A stretch of 18,359 nucleotides of DNA from Actinomycetota bacterium (GTDB taxonomy: Bacteria > Actinomycetota > Acidimicrobiia > Acidimicrobiales > Ilumatobacteraceae), in contig SYCH01000017.1 of assembly GCA_005787025.1 (NCBI GenBank), positions 1 through 18,359 on the forward strand. The letters run 5' to 3'. Below are positions 13,473 through 18,359 of this stretch, piece after piece. Within the stretch, counting starts at the first letter, position 1; each line of letters opens with the position of its first letter. The notes beneath the pieces were generated by a model. It ran no database searches, was not told where the DNA came from, and worked only from the letters and a program-made list of their open reading frames with translations. The translations under genes were made by a program, and so were the position numbers.

Positions 13473-13963
13473 GCTCCTCGTCCTTCAATCGTGTGATCAA
13501 GCGTTGGCCCTCGTGGCTGGTGCTGCTGGTGGTGACCGTCGTGATGTTGGCCATTGGCATCGGGCGGAATTCCGGTCCGTCCACCGCCGAGGAACGCATC
13601 GACGCCATCGCCCAACGTCTGGCCTGTCCCACGTGCGACGGTGAGAGCGTGTACGAGTCGCGGGGCTCGGCGTCGCAGGCGATTCGTCAGGAGATCGCGC
13701 GTCAGGTGGCGGCCGGCCAAGCGAGCGACGACCAGATCGTGGCCACCATCGACGACAGCTACGAAGCCGATCTGCGGCTCGTCCCCGACGCCGAGGGTCT
13801 GGAAGCGGTCATCTGGATCGTGCCGGTGGTCGCCGCGGTCCTGGCCATCGCGGTGTTGGCGTTCGTGTTCCGCCGTTGGCGCGACGAGGGCGCCCTCGTG
13901 CCCACGGACGACGAGCGCTCGCTGGTGGAGAAAGCCATGCGCGACTCGGAGCCCTCGACGTGA
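13469..13963 (+). CDS. ccmH: Cytochrome c-type biogenesis protein CcmH
   Basis: 164 residues from the ATG overlapping the ccmG stop (ATGA). It has helices at ~15-32 and ~112-134. Between them is the three-helix CcmH domain with RLACPTCDGESV (50-61); Cys53 and Cys56 correspond to the L-R-C-x-x-C motif that binds or reduces the apocytochrome CXXCH cysteines. The following SQAIRQEIARQVAAGQASDDQI fits the conserved L-R-x-x-V/I-x-x-x-x-x-x-G-x-S/A-D-x-x-I segment. Ala replaces Arg before the first Cys (LACPTC rather than LRCPxC). It works with CcmF and CcmI. Its end overlaps ccmI as GTGA. Confidence 0.93.
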   Translation: MSSSSFNRVIKRWPSWLVLLVVTVVMLAIGIGRNSGPSTAEERIDAIAQRLACPTCDGESVYESRGSASQAIRQEIARQVAAGQASDDQIVATIDDSYEADLRLVPDAEGLEAVIWIVPVVAAVLAIAVLAFVFRRWRDEGALVPTDDERSLVEKAMRDSEPST

Positions 13964-14697
13964 GCAAGCGCGAGCGAATCGAGGAGGAGAAGCGATTCCT
14001 GTTCGATTCGTTGGCCGACCTCGAACGCGAACACGTCGCCGGTGACGTCGACGAGCACGACTACGTCGCGCTCAAGGACTCTTACACCGCGCGCGCGGCG
14101 CGACTGATCGCCGAACTCGACGCGACACCGGCCACCAAGAGCGGTGCGCGCCGGCCGCGCAACATCGCCTGGGCGGTCTCCGTGTTGGTGCTGGCGGTGG
14201 TGAGCGGGGTGCTGGTGGCGAGCAACAGCGGCGAGCGACGCGACGGACAGGTGATGACCGGCACCATCGACGACAGCAACGTGAGTTCGCTGCTGGTGCA
14301 GGCCCGGTCGATGGGAATGTCCGACATCCCCGCGGTGCTGGATCTGTATTCGCGCGTGCTGGCGATCGAACCCGACAACATCGAGGCCCTCACGTATTTC
14401 GGATGGTTCAGCGTGCTGTCGGCCACCCAGGAGACGGACCAGGCGCGAGCGGCCGAACGTCTGGAGTCCGGACTGGTGTTGATGCGACAGGCGACCATCG
14501 CCGATTCCACGTATCCCGACGCGCATTGCTTTCTCGGCATCACGTTCTTCCGCTTCCTCGACGATGCGCAAGCGGCCGAGCCCGAGATCGACGCGTGTCT
14601 GGAATCGAATCCGCCCGCCGAAGTGGCGACGTTGGTGGAGGGTCTGGCCGATCAGGTCGACGAGGCCATCACCGGCACGACGACCGTTGCGCCCTGA
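13960..14697 (+). CDS. ccmI: CcmI-like TPR protein, apocytochrome chaperone
   Basis: 245 residues from GTG 13960, overlapping the ccmH stop; the frame is open further upstream inside ccmH but GTGA coupling fits the operon. Residues 1-55 form a charged helical region, RFLFDSLADLEREHVAGDVDEHDY (12-35), resembling the CcmI L-x-x-L-x-D-L-E-x-D-x-x-x-G-x-x-x-x-x-DY segment. One membrane helix follows (69-88), then an outer domain with TPR-like helices (about 120-215), including DLYSRVLAIEPDNIEAL. CcmI holds apocytochrome c for the CcmF/CcmH ligase. The first of the two helices normally flanking the coiled region is absent. The C-terminus is short compared with proteobacterial CcmI. It is the last gene of the operon, 3 bp from a convergent gene. 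Confidence 0.78.
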   Translation: MSKRERIEEEKRFLFDSLADLEREHVAGDVDEHDYVALKDSYTARAARLIAELDATPATKSGARRPRNIAWAVSVLVLAVVSGVLVASNSGERRDGQVMTGTIDDSNVSSLLVQARSMGMSDIPAVLDLYSRVLAIEPDNIEALTYFGWFSVLSATQETDQARAAERLESGLVLMRQATIADSTYPDAHCFLGITFFRFLDDAQAAEPEIDACLESNPPAEVATLVEGLADQVDEAITGTTTVAP

Positions 14698-14700
14698 CGC

Positions 14701-15189
14701 TCAGTCGTCGGTGGGCGGGGCCCAGCACGAGGCCTCGACGACCTCGTCACCGTGACGCGCCAACACCCAGACGGAACCCTTTCGCCAATCGGGTGCACCG
14801 ATGATCTCGGTGGTGCGACGCTGCAGTGCCGCCATCACGTCGGGGATCACGTCACCGTGGCTGCACAGCACCGAACCGTTGGGAACCGAGGCGATCAACT
14901 GGAGTGCTCCGTCGCGGTCGTACCCCTCGGCCAAGCGGTCATCTCCGCTGACCGTCGAACGCAGCCGGGCGGCGAGTGGTTCGAGCGTCTGCAGGCAACG
15001 CGTGTAGGGGCTCGAGATCAAAAGTGCCGTGGAGTGGATCGACACCAGCGGGAACAGCCGGTCGCACACCTTGACCGCCTGGCGTCGACCCTTGCCGGTG
15101 AGGGGGCGCAGGCGGTCGTCGCCGTTCCACGACGAGCGATCGCCGGCCTTGGCGTGGCGGACGAGGTACACCGTGGAGGTCGTCGTCAC
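14701..15189 (-). CDS. Histidine phosphatase, SixA / MutT1 C-domain-like
   Basis: 162 residues from GTG 15189, 7 nt after TAGTTT with no ribosome site. The catalytic LVRHAKAG (9-16; Arg11, phosphoacceptor His12) and the second histidine in CSHGD (109-113, His111) are present. The stretch RSSWNGDDRLRPLTGKGRRQA and SSPYTRCLQTLEPLA closely follow the phosphatase domain found at the C-terminus of mycobacterial MutT1, and also SixA-type phosphohistidine phosphatases. Here it stands alone, without a Nudix domain. The substrate could be a phosphohistidine protein or a nucleotide. It is convergent with ccmI and divergent from the molybdoenzyme gene. Confidence 0.87.
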   Translation of the reverse strand: MTTTSTVYLVRHAKAGDRSSWNGDDRLRPLTGKGRRQAVKVCDRLFPLVSIHSTALLISSPYTRCLQTLEPLAARLRSTVSGDDRLAEGYDRDGALQLIASVPNGSVLCSHGDVIPDVMAALQRRTTEIIGAPDWRKGSVWVLARHGDEVVEASCWAPPTDD

Positions 15190-15250
15190 GCACCAGAAAC
15201 TACCGACCTTCGGCGGTGCATCAACGTCGTTCGTGCGTCAGACTTGCGAC
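15190..15250. promoter_or_regulatory. Divergent promoter region, phosphatase / molybdoenzyme
   Basis: On the minus strand TAGTTT (15202-15197) lies 7 nt before the phosphatase GTG. On the plus strand CAGACT (15239-15244) lies 6 nt before the molybdoenzyme ATG. No Shine-Dalgarno fits either start. An inverted repeat ACGCAC (15188-15193) / GTGCGT (15233-15238) brackets the region, each arm adjoining one start or -10. Confidence 0.45.
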
Positions 15251-15862
15251 ATGAGTTTCTTCGAGCGGAATCGCCAGGAACTGAAGGCGAAGGGTTTCGA
15301 CCAGTCGCGCTTGCCTCCGGGCCAGTACCTCACCGATCGTTTCCCCGTTCTTCACGTGGGAGACATCCCCAGTTACGCGCCGGGTGAATGGAATCTGTCC
15401 ATCGGTGGTCTGGTGGACTCGCCATTCGTTCTGGGTTTGGACGAGTTGAAAGCGCTGCCGTCGGTCACTCTCACCTACGACATTCATTGCGTCACCAAGT
15501 GGAGCAAGTTCGACACCACCTGGACCGGCGTGCGCGTGCGCGATCTGTTCGCCATGGCCGGGTCGAAGCCCGAAGCCACCCACGTGATGGAGCACGCCGA
15601 GTTCGGTTACACCACCAATGTTCCCTTGGCCGACATCACCACCGACGAGGCGTTGGTGGCGTACGCGTTCGAGGGCGAAGAGATCACGGCTGAGCACGGG
15701 GGCCCGGTGCGCATCGTCATCCCACATCTGTACTTCTGGAAGAGCGCGAAGTGGGTGCGCGGTCTGGAACTGCGTTCGGCGGATGCCCCCGGTTTCTGGG
15801 AACGCAACGGCTATCACATGTACGCGGACCCGTTCCGCGAGCAGCGATTCTGGAACGACTAG
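15251..15862 (+). CDS. Sulfite oxidase-like molybdopterin oxidoreductase
   Basis: 203 residues from ATG 15251; the frame is open upstream but that part overlaps the divergent gene. The protein is a single SUOX-fold Mo-cofactor domain: GEWNLSIGGLV, then DIHCVTKWSKFDTTWTGV (77-94) in which Cys80 should ligate molybdenum, EHGGPVRIVIPHLYFWKSAKW further on for cofactor binding, and a C-terminal WERNGYH. This short cytoplasmic form lacks a Tat signal, heme domain and dimerisation domain. It is common in actinobacteria and archaea with unproven substrate; it is relatively close to the MsrP/YedY catalytic subunit. Its stop overlaps the convergent mrp stop in a CTAG. Confidence 0.9.
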   Translation: MSFFERNRQELKAKGFDQSRLPPGQYLTDRFPVLHVGDIPSYAPGEWNLSIGGLVDSPFVLGLDELKALPSVTLTYDIHCVTKWSKFDTTWTGVRVRDLFAMAGSKPEATHVMEHAEFGYTTNVPLADITTDEALVAYAFEGEEITAEHGGPVRIVIPHLYFWKSAKWVRGLELRSADAPGFWERNGYHMYADPFREQRFWND

Positions 15863-17004
15863 TTCACGCGCAACGCGCGCAGGAACTTCTTGCGGGGCTT
15901 GTTGTCCTCGGCGATCTTGCGCGCGATCTCGTGGAACGCGCGACCGAGTTCGCTCTCGGGAGCCACCGCGGCGATCGGCTTGCCGTCGTCGCCACCCTCA
16001 CGCAACGCCTGCACCAGCGGTAGCTGACCGAGCAGGGGAACACCGAGTTCCTCGGCCAACTCGGCGCCGCCACCGCTGCCGAACAGCTCGTAGCGCTTGC
16101 CGTCGTCACCGGTGAACCAGCTCATGTTCTCGATGATGCCCTTCACGGGCAGACCCACCTTGGTGGCCATGGCCGCCGACAGTCGCGCCACCTTCTGGGC
16201 CGCCTGTTGCGGCGTGGTGACCACGTACACCTCGCCCTTGGGCAGGTACTGGCTCAGTGACAAGGCGATGTCACCGGTGCCGGGCGGCATGTCGATGAGC
16301 AGGAAGTCGGGCTCGTCCCAGAACACGTCGGTGAGGAACTGCTCGAGGGCCTTGTGCAACATCGGTCCGCGCCACACCACGGCCTGCCCGTCGGGAACGA
16401 AGTAGCCGATGGAGATACAGCGCACGCCGTAACTCTCCGATGGCAACAGCATGCGATCGATGGCCACCGGATCGGCGGACGCACCGAGCATGCGCGGAAT
16501 CGAATAGCCGTAGATGTCGGCGTCGAGAACACCGACCGAATGTCCCTGGGCGACCAACGCGACGGCGAGATTGGTGGTGACGCTGCTCTTGCCCACGCCG
16601 CCCTTGCCCGACGAGATGAGCAGCGGTCGGGTCTTGCTCTCGGGTTCGGCGAAGGGAACCTTGCGCCCCTCGGCGTGGCCGTGCGCGTGGCCGTGTCCGG
16701 CAGTGGAGGCCGGGTCGCCGTGCAACTTCTTGCGCAGTTCCTCGCGGTCCTCGTCTGTCATGACCGTGAACTCCAGGTCCACCTTGGACGCGCCCACCAA
16801 CGGCTCGACCGCGCTCTTCACGCGATTCGTGATCTCGTTGCGCAGGGGGCAACCGGCCACGGTCAAGGCGACGAGGATCTTGGCGCGACCGTCCGCGGTG
16901 ATCTCCACGGTGCGCAACATGCCGATGTCGACGATGGAGCGGTGGAGTTCTGGATCTTCGACCGGACGCAGGGCTTCGACGACCTGCTCGCGTGTGACGG
17001 ACAT
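15859..17004 (-). CDS. mrp: Mrp/NBP35-type Fe-S cluster carrier ATPase
   Basis: 381 residues. The N-terminal MIP18/DUF59 domain (1-~85) contains the conserved Cys52 (VAGCPLRNEI). A linker at ~96-125 includes alternating His-Gly (His104, 106, 108, 110). The ParA-like P-loop domain follows with the deviant Walker A GKGGVGKSS (133-141), DADIYGYSIPRML (161-173), IDMPPGTGD and the Mrp signature ENMSWF. The CxxC that usually follows ENMS in bridging-cluster homologues is absent: the segment reads ENMSWFTGDDGKRYELFGSGGG in two parts, without Cys. The family transfers Fe-S clusters to apoproteins. The ATG has GGGAG 9 nt upstream, so unlike its neighbours it appears leadered. It diverges from the SufR-like regulator. 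Confidence 0.93.
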   Translation of the reverse strand: MSVTREQVVEALRPVEDPELHRSIVDIGMLRTVEITADGRAKILVALTVAGCPLRNEITNRVKSAVEPLVGASKVDLEFTVMTDEDREELRKKLHGDPASTAGHGHAHGHAEGRKVPFAEPESKTRPLLISSGKGGVGKSSVTTNLAVALVAQGHSVGVLDADIYGYSIPRMLGASADPVAIDRMLLPSESYGVRCISIGYFVPDGQAVVWRGPMLHKALEQFLTDVFWDEPDFLLIDMPPGTGDIALSLSQYLPKGEVYVVTTPQQAAQKVARLSAAMATKVGLPVKGIIENMSWFTGDDGKRYELFGSGGGAELAEELGVPLLGQLPLVQALREGGDDGKPIAAVAPESELGRAFHEIARKIAEDNKPRKKFLRALRVN

Positions 17005-17059
17005 GGGTGGGGGCTCCCGACTTCAGAATTTGCACTACGGCGATAGGTAGAATACCGGT
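17005..17059. promoter_or_regulatory. Divergent mrp / SufR-like control region with a symmetric -10
   Basis: TAGAATA (17048-17054) reads TAGAAT on the plus strand, 6 nt before the regulator GTG. The same bases read TATTCT on the minus strand, ~45 nt before the mrp ATG. The element lies inside the inverted repeat GGTA-GAA-TACC (17046-17056). An SD-like GGGAG serves mrp. This compact arrangement would let one bound repressor block both genes. Confidence 0.5.
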
Positions 17060-17827
17060 GTGTCCCCGAGCCACCCCTCATCGAGCCCGGTCTCCGGTCA
17101 ACCGTCACTCTCGGTTGCTGCGTCGACCAACGGTTCGTTCACCGCGACAGTGGCCGCCATCACCAATGCGTTCGGTGACCCGACCCGACGGGCGATTTAT
17201 CTGTTCGTCCGGGGTCGTGAGGGCGGTGTGACGGCCTCCGATGTGGCGTCGGAATTCGGTTTGCACTCCAACGTGGCCCGACATCACCTCGACAAGCTCA
17301 CCGTGGGCGGGTACGTGGAGGTGACGGTCTCGCGAGTCAGCGGAGGTGGCGCGGGTCGACCCGCCAAGCGGTACACCGCGGTCGCCGAACTACCGATGGG
17401 TGAGTTCCCGGTGCGCAGTGATGATTTGGTGCTCAGCCTGCTCGGCAAGACCTTGGCCTTGTTGCCGGCCGATCGCGCCGAAACCATCGCCGAGGAGGTG
17501 GGGCACGAATACGGGCGGGCGATGGCCGCGGCCATGACCGGCTCGGATCTGGCGGCCGGACAGCGCAGCCTTCGTTCGGCCATGCAAGCCGTGGCCGACG
17601 CGCTGACCGCCCACGGTTTCGCCGCCCACACCGAGAAGCGCAACAACCAATTGCGCATCATCAACAATCACTGTCCGTTCGGCGACGTCGCCATCGAGCA
17701 TCCGGTCATCTGTGCCGTCGATCGCGGAATGGTGAAGGGCATGTTGTCCGCGCTCTACGGTGACGCCGACGTGTCCACCACCGAATCGCTTCCGCAGGGC
17801 AACACCTTCTGCGCGACTGCGGTCTGA
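17060..17827 (+). CDS. SufR-like winged-helix regulator with C-terminal Cys motif
   Basis: 255 residues from GTG 17060, 6 nt after TAGAAT and without a ribosome site. Residues 1-25 are a Ser/Pro-rich tail. An ArsR/DeoR-like winged helix-turn-helix occupies ~28-108: FGDPTRRAIYLFV, TASDVASEFGLHSNVARHHLDKL as recognition helices, and a GGGAGRPAKRY wing. The C-terminal domain contains NHCPFG (Cys205), VICAVD (Cys218) and NTFCATAV (Cys251). The Cys-x12-Cys spacing and the CPF and final G-x-x-x-C pattern match SufR-type Fe-S sensing repressors of suf operons. The last interval is longer (32 residues) than I recall for characterised SufR proteins. Divergence from mrp supports an Fe-S role; no suf genes are present in the window, so the exact regulon is unknown. 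Confidence 0.78.
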   Translation: MSPSHPSSSPVSGQPSLSVAASTNGSFTATVAAITNAFGDPTRRAIYLFVRGREGGVTASDVASEFGLHSNVARHHLDKLTVGGYVEVTVSRVSGGGAGRPAKRYTAVAELPMGEFPVRSDDLVLSLLGKTLALLPADRAETIAEEVGHEYGRAMAAAMTGSDLAAGQRSLRSAMQAVADALTAHGFAAHTEKRNNQLRIINNHCPFGDVAIEHPVICAVDRGMVKGMLSALYGDADVSTTESLPQGNTFCATAV

Positions 17828-17841
17828 GTTCATCCGAGCGG

Positions 17842-17871
17842 TAGCGTCTCGGGAACAAGCGGTTCAGGAGG
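17842..17871 (+). promoter_or_regulatory. Promoter -10 and ribosome site of the DUF3107 gene
   Basis: TAGCGT (17842-17847), the same hexamer as at the sortase and ccmA promoters, is followed by a ~25-nt leader and a perfect AGGAGG (17866-17871), 6 nt before GTG 17878. It is a leadered counterpart to the leaderless promoters. No clear -35 is seen. Confidence 0.5.
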
Positions 17872-17877
17872 ATCACT

Positions 17878-18108
17878 GTGGACATTCGTATCGGCGTGAC
17901 GCAAGCGGTTCGTGAGATCACCCTCGAGCAGGTCGACGGCGAGCACGACGCCACCAAGGCCAAGATCGAGGCGGCGTTGTCCGGCGCGGTGGACGTGTTG
18001 TGGCTCGTCGACAAGAAGGGTCGTACGGTTGCCGTCCCGGCCGCCAAGATCGCCTACGTCGAGATCGGAACCACCGACGGCGAGCGGCGCATGGGTTTCG
18101 GCTCCTGA
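17878..18108 (+). CDS. DUF3107 family protein
   Basis: 76 residues from GTG 17878, with AGGAGG 6 nt upstream. It matches the small actinobacterial DUF3107 family: opening MDIRIGVTQAVREITLE, a central VLWLVDKKGRTVAVPAAKIAYVEIG, and an ending RRMGFGS, where family members typically end R-x-V-GFG. It has no signal, membrane segment or catalytic motif; the function is unknown, and the predicted fold is a small alpha/beta domain. The last codons (GGT TTC GGC TCC TGA) form the beginning of the 29-nt tandem repeat array, so the repeat unit carries its stop codon. The gene follows the SufR-like regulator after 50 bp. Confidence 0.88.
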   Translation: MDIRIGVTQAVREITLEQVDGEHDATKAKIEAALSGAVDVLWLVDKKGRTVAVPAAKIAYVEIGTTDGERRMGFGS

Positions 18109-18260
18109 CGAACCCGAGATACGTTTTCGGCTCCTGACGAACCCGAGATACGTTTTCGGCTCCTGACGAACCCGAGATACGTTTTCGGCTCCTGACGAAC
18201 CCGAGATACGTTTTCGGCTCCTGACGAACCCGAGATACGTTTTCGGCTCCTGACGAACCC
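18096..18260 (+). repeat. 29-nt tandem repeat array, about 5.7 copies
   Basis: Bases repeat with period 29 and no mismatch from 18096 to 18260; the core CTCCTGACGAACCC occurs at 18102, 18131, 18160, 18189, 18218 and 18247. Copies are directly adjoining with no spacers. The first copy is the end of the DUF3107 gene including its TGA. Each junction-spanning unit can fold into an imperfect hairpin: CGTTTTCGG (for example 18122-18130) pairs with CCGAGATACG (18143-18152) with one bulged T and one G-U pair, around a 12-nt loop. Confidence 0.97.
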
Positions 18261-18266
18261 CGGATC

Positions 18267-18286
18267 GTGCGGGTATGTCCCCGCAC
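18267..18286 (+). terminator. GC-rich hairpin after the repeat array, possible terminator
   Basis: GTGCGGG (18267-18273), loop TATGTC, CCCGCAC (18280-18286): a perfect 7-bp stem. The bases after it (CTCGTTCTGG) are only weakly T-rich, so intrinsic termination would be weak. It lies between the DUF3107 gene with its repeats and the next promoter, a fitting position for a transcript boundary. Confidence 0.38.
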
Positions 18287-18301
18287 CTCGTTCTGGTGGG
18301 G

Positions 18302-18314
18302 CAGACTCGTGGTC
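18302..18314 (+). promoter_or_regulatory. Candidate leaderless promoter of the last gene
   Basis: CAGACT (18302-18307), identical to the -10-like element before the molybdoenzyme gene, lies 7 nt before ATG 18315 with no ribosome site. No good -35 is visible. Confidence 0.4.
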
Positions 18315-18359
18315 ATGGCGACGCTTGCCGAACTCATTCGTCAGCACACCGAGATCTCC
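18315..18359 (+). CDS. Start of a probable PdtaS-like sensor histidine kinase (partial)
   Basis: Fifteen codons from ATG 18315 to the window edge read MATLAELIRQHTEIS. The pattern T-L-x-x-L-x-x-x-H-T resembles the extreme N-terminus of the actinobacterial cytoplasmic sensor kinase PdtaS, as I recall it. A GTG two codons upstream (18309) is an alternative start, but the ATG sits at the right distance from CAGACT. With so little protein visible the identity is tentative; that a gene starts here is more certain than what it encodes. Confidence 0.45.
   Translation, partial: MATLAELIRQHTEIS

Noticed and set aside
18122..18152. Repeat-unit hairpins as intrinsic terminators
   Set aside because: Stems are A-T/G-U interrupted and the following T run is only four bases and belongs to the next stem; not convincing as Rho-independent terminators.
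18096..18260. CRISPR array
   Set aside because: Copies abut with period 29 and no variable spacers, and the first copy is coding sequence of the DUF3107 gene.
18054..18347. Repetitive open frames on the minus strand (97 and 139 residues)
   Set aside because: They are open only because the 29-nt unit has no stop in some minus frames; the period is not a multiple of 3, so the 87-nt translation cycles through all frames. No ribosome site or family resemblance.
1..18359. tRNA, rRNA, transposase, integrase or attachment sites
   Set aside because: None was recognised by eye in coding or intergenic parts; the gaps are almost all too short.

Overview
The window is GC-rich and gene-dense. It reads as part of an actinobacterial chromosome. 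The supporting markers are a class E sortase, a DUF3107 protein, a phosphatase resembling the phosphatase half of mycobacterial MutT1, an Mrp ATPase with a SufR-like regulator, and a final partial gene resembling the N-terminus of the PdtaS histidine kinase. Many genes appear to begin directly at the transcript 5' end. A complete System I cytochrome c maturation operon is unusual for mainstream Actinobacteria, which normally use System II. A deep-branching class such as Acidimicrobiia would fit, but that assignment is inference.

Layout. (1) 1-724, plus strand: the 3' end of a Nudix hydrolase, then a GNAT acetyltransferase. (2) 731-4439, minus strand: a riboflavin operon headed by an FMN riboswitch, in transcription order ribD, ribBA, ribH, followed by a secreted phospholipase A2. 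No riboflavin synthase gene lies in the operon. (3) 4437-6813: a group II aromatic amino acid decarboxylase (minus) and an epoxide hydrolase-like alpha/beta hydrolase (plus), diverging from only 28 bp. (4) 6823-8094, minus: a class E sortase. (5) 8157-14697, plus: ccmA, B, C, D, E, F, G, H, I, mostly with overlapping stop and start codons. (6) 14701-15862: a histidine phosphatase (minus) diverging from a sulfite-oxidase-like molybdoenzyme (plus). (7) 15859-17827: the Mrp Fe-S carrier ATPase (minus) diverging from a SufR-like Cys-containing winged-helix regulator (plus). (8) 17878-18359: a DUF3107 gene, a 29-nt tandem repeat array that starts inside its last codons, a GC-rich hairpin, and the first codons of a probable sensor kinase.

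How the parts work together. The ccm operon encodes a full heme delivery and apocytochrome reduction pathway: the CcmABCD heme-release complex, the heme chaperone CcmE, the ligase CcmF with CcmH and CcmI, and the thiol reductant CcmG. No cytochrome c gene is present here. The rib genes make riboflavin under FMN feedback. The Mrp and SufR-like pair suggests Fe-S cluster homeostasis.

The most notable structural themes are three. First, TAGNNT-like -10 elements repeatedly sit 6-9 nt before start codons, implying leaderless mRNAs. Second, four compact divergent promoter regions occur, one with a symmetric -10. Third, the 29-nt repeat array is made from the 3' end of a gene. All calls come from reading the sequence and translations; no database search was run.
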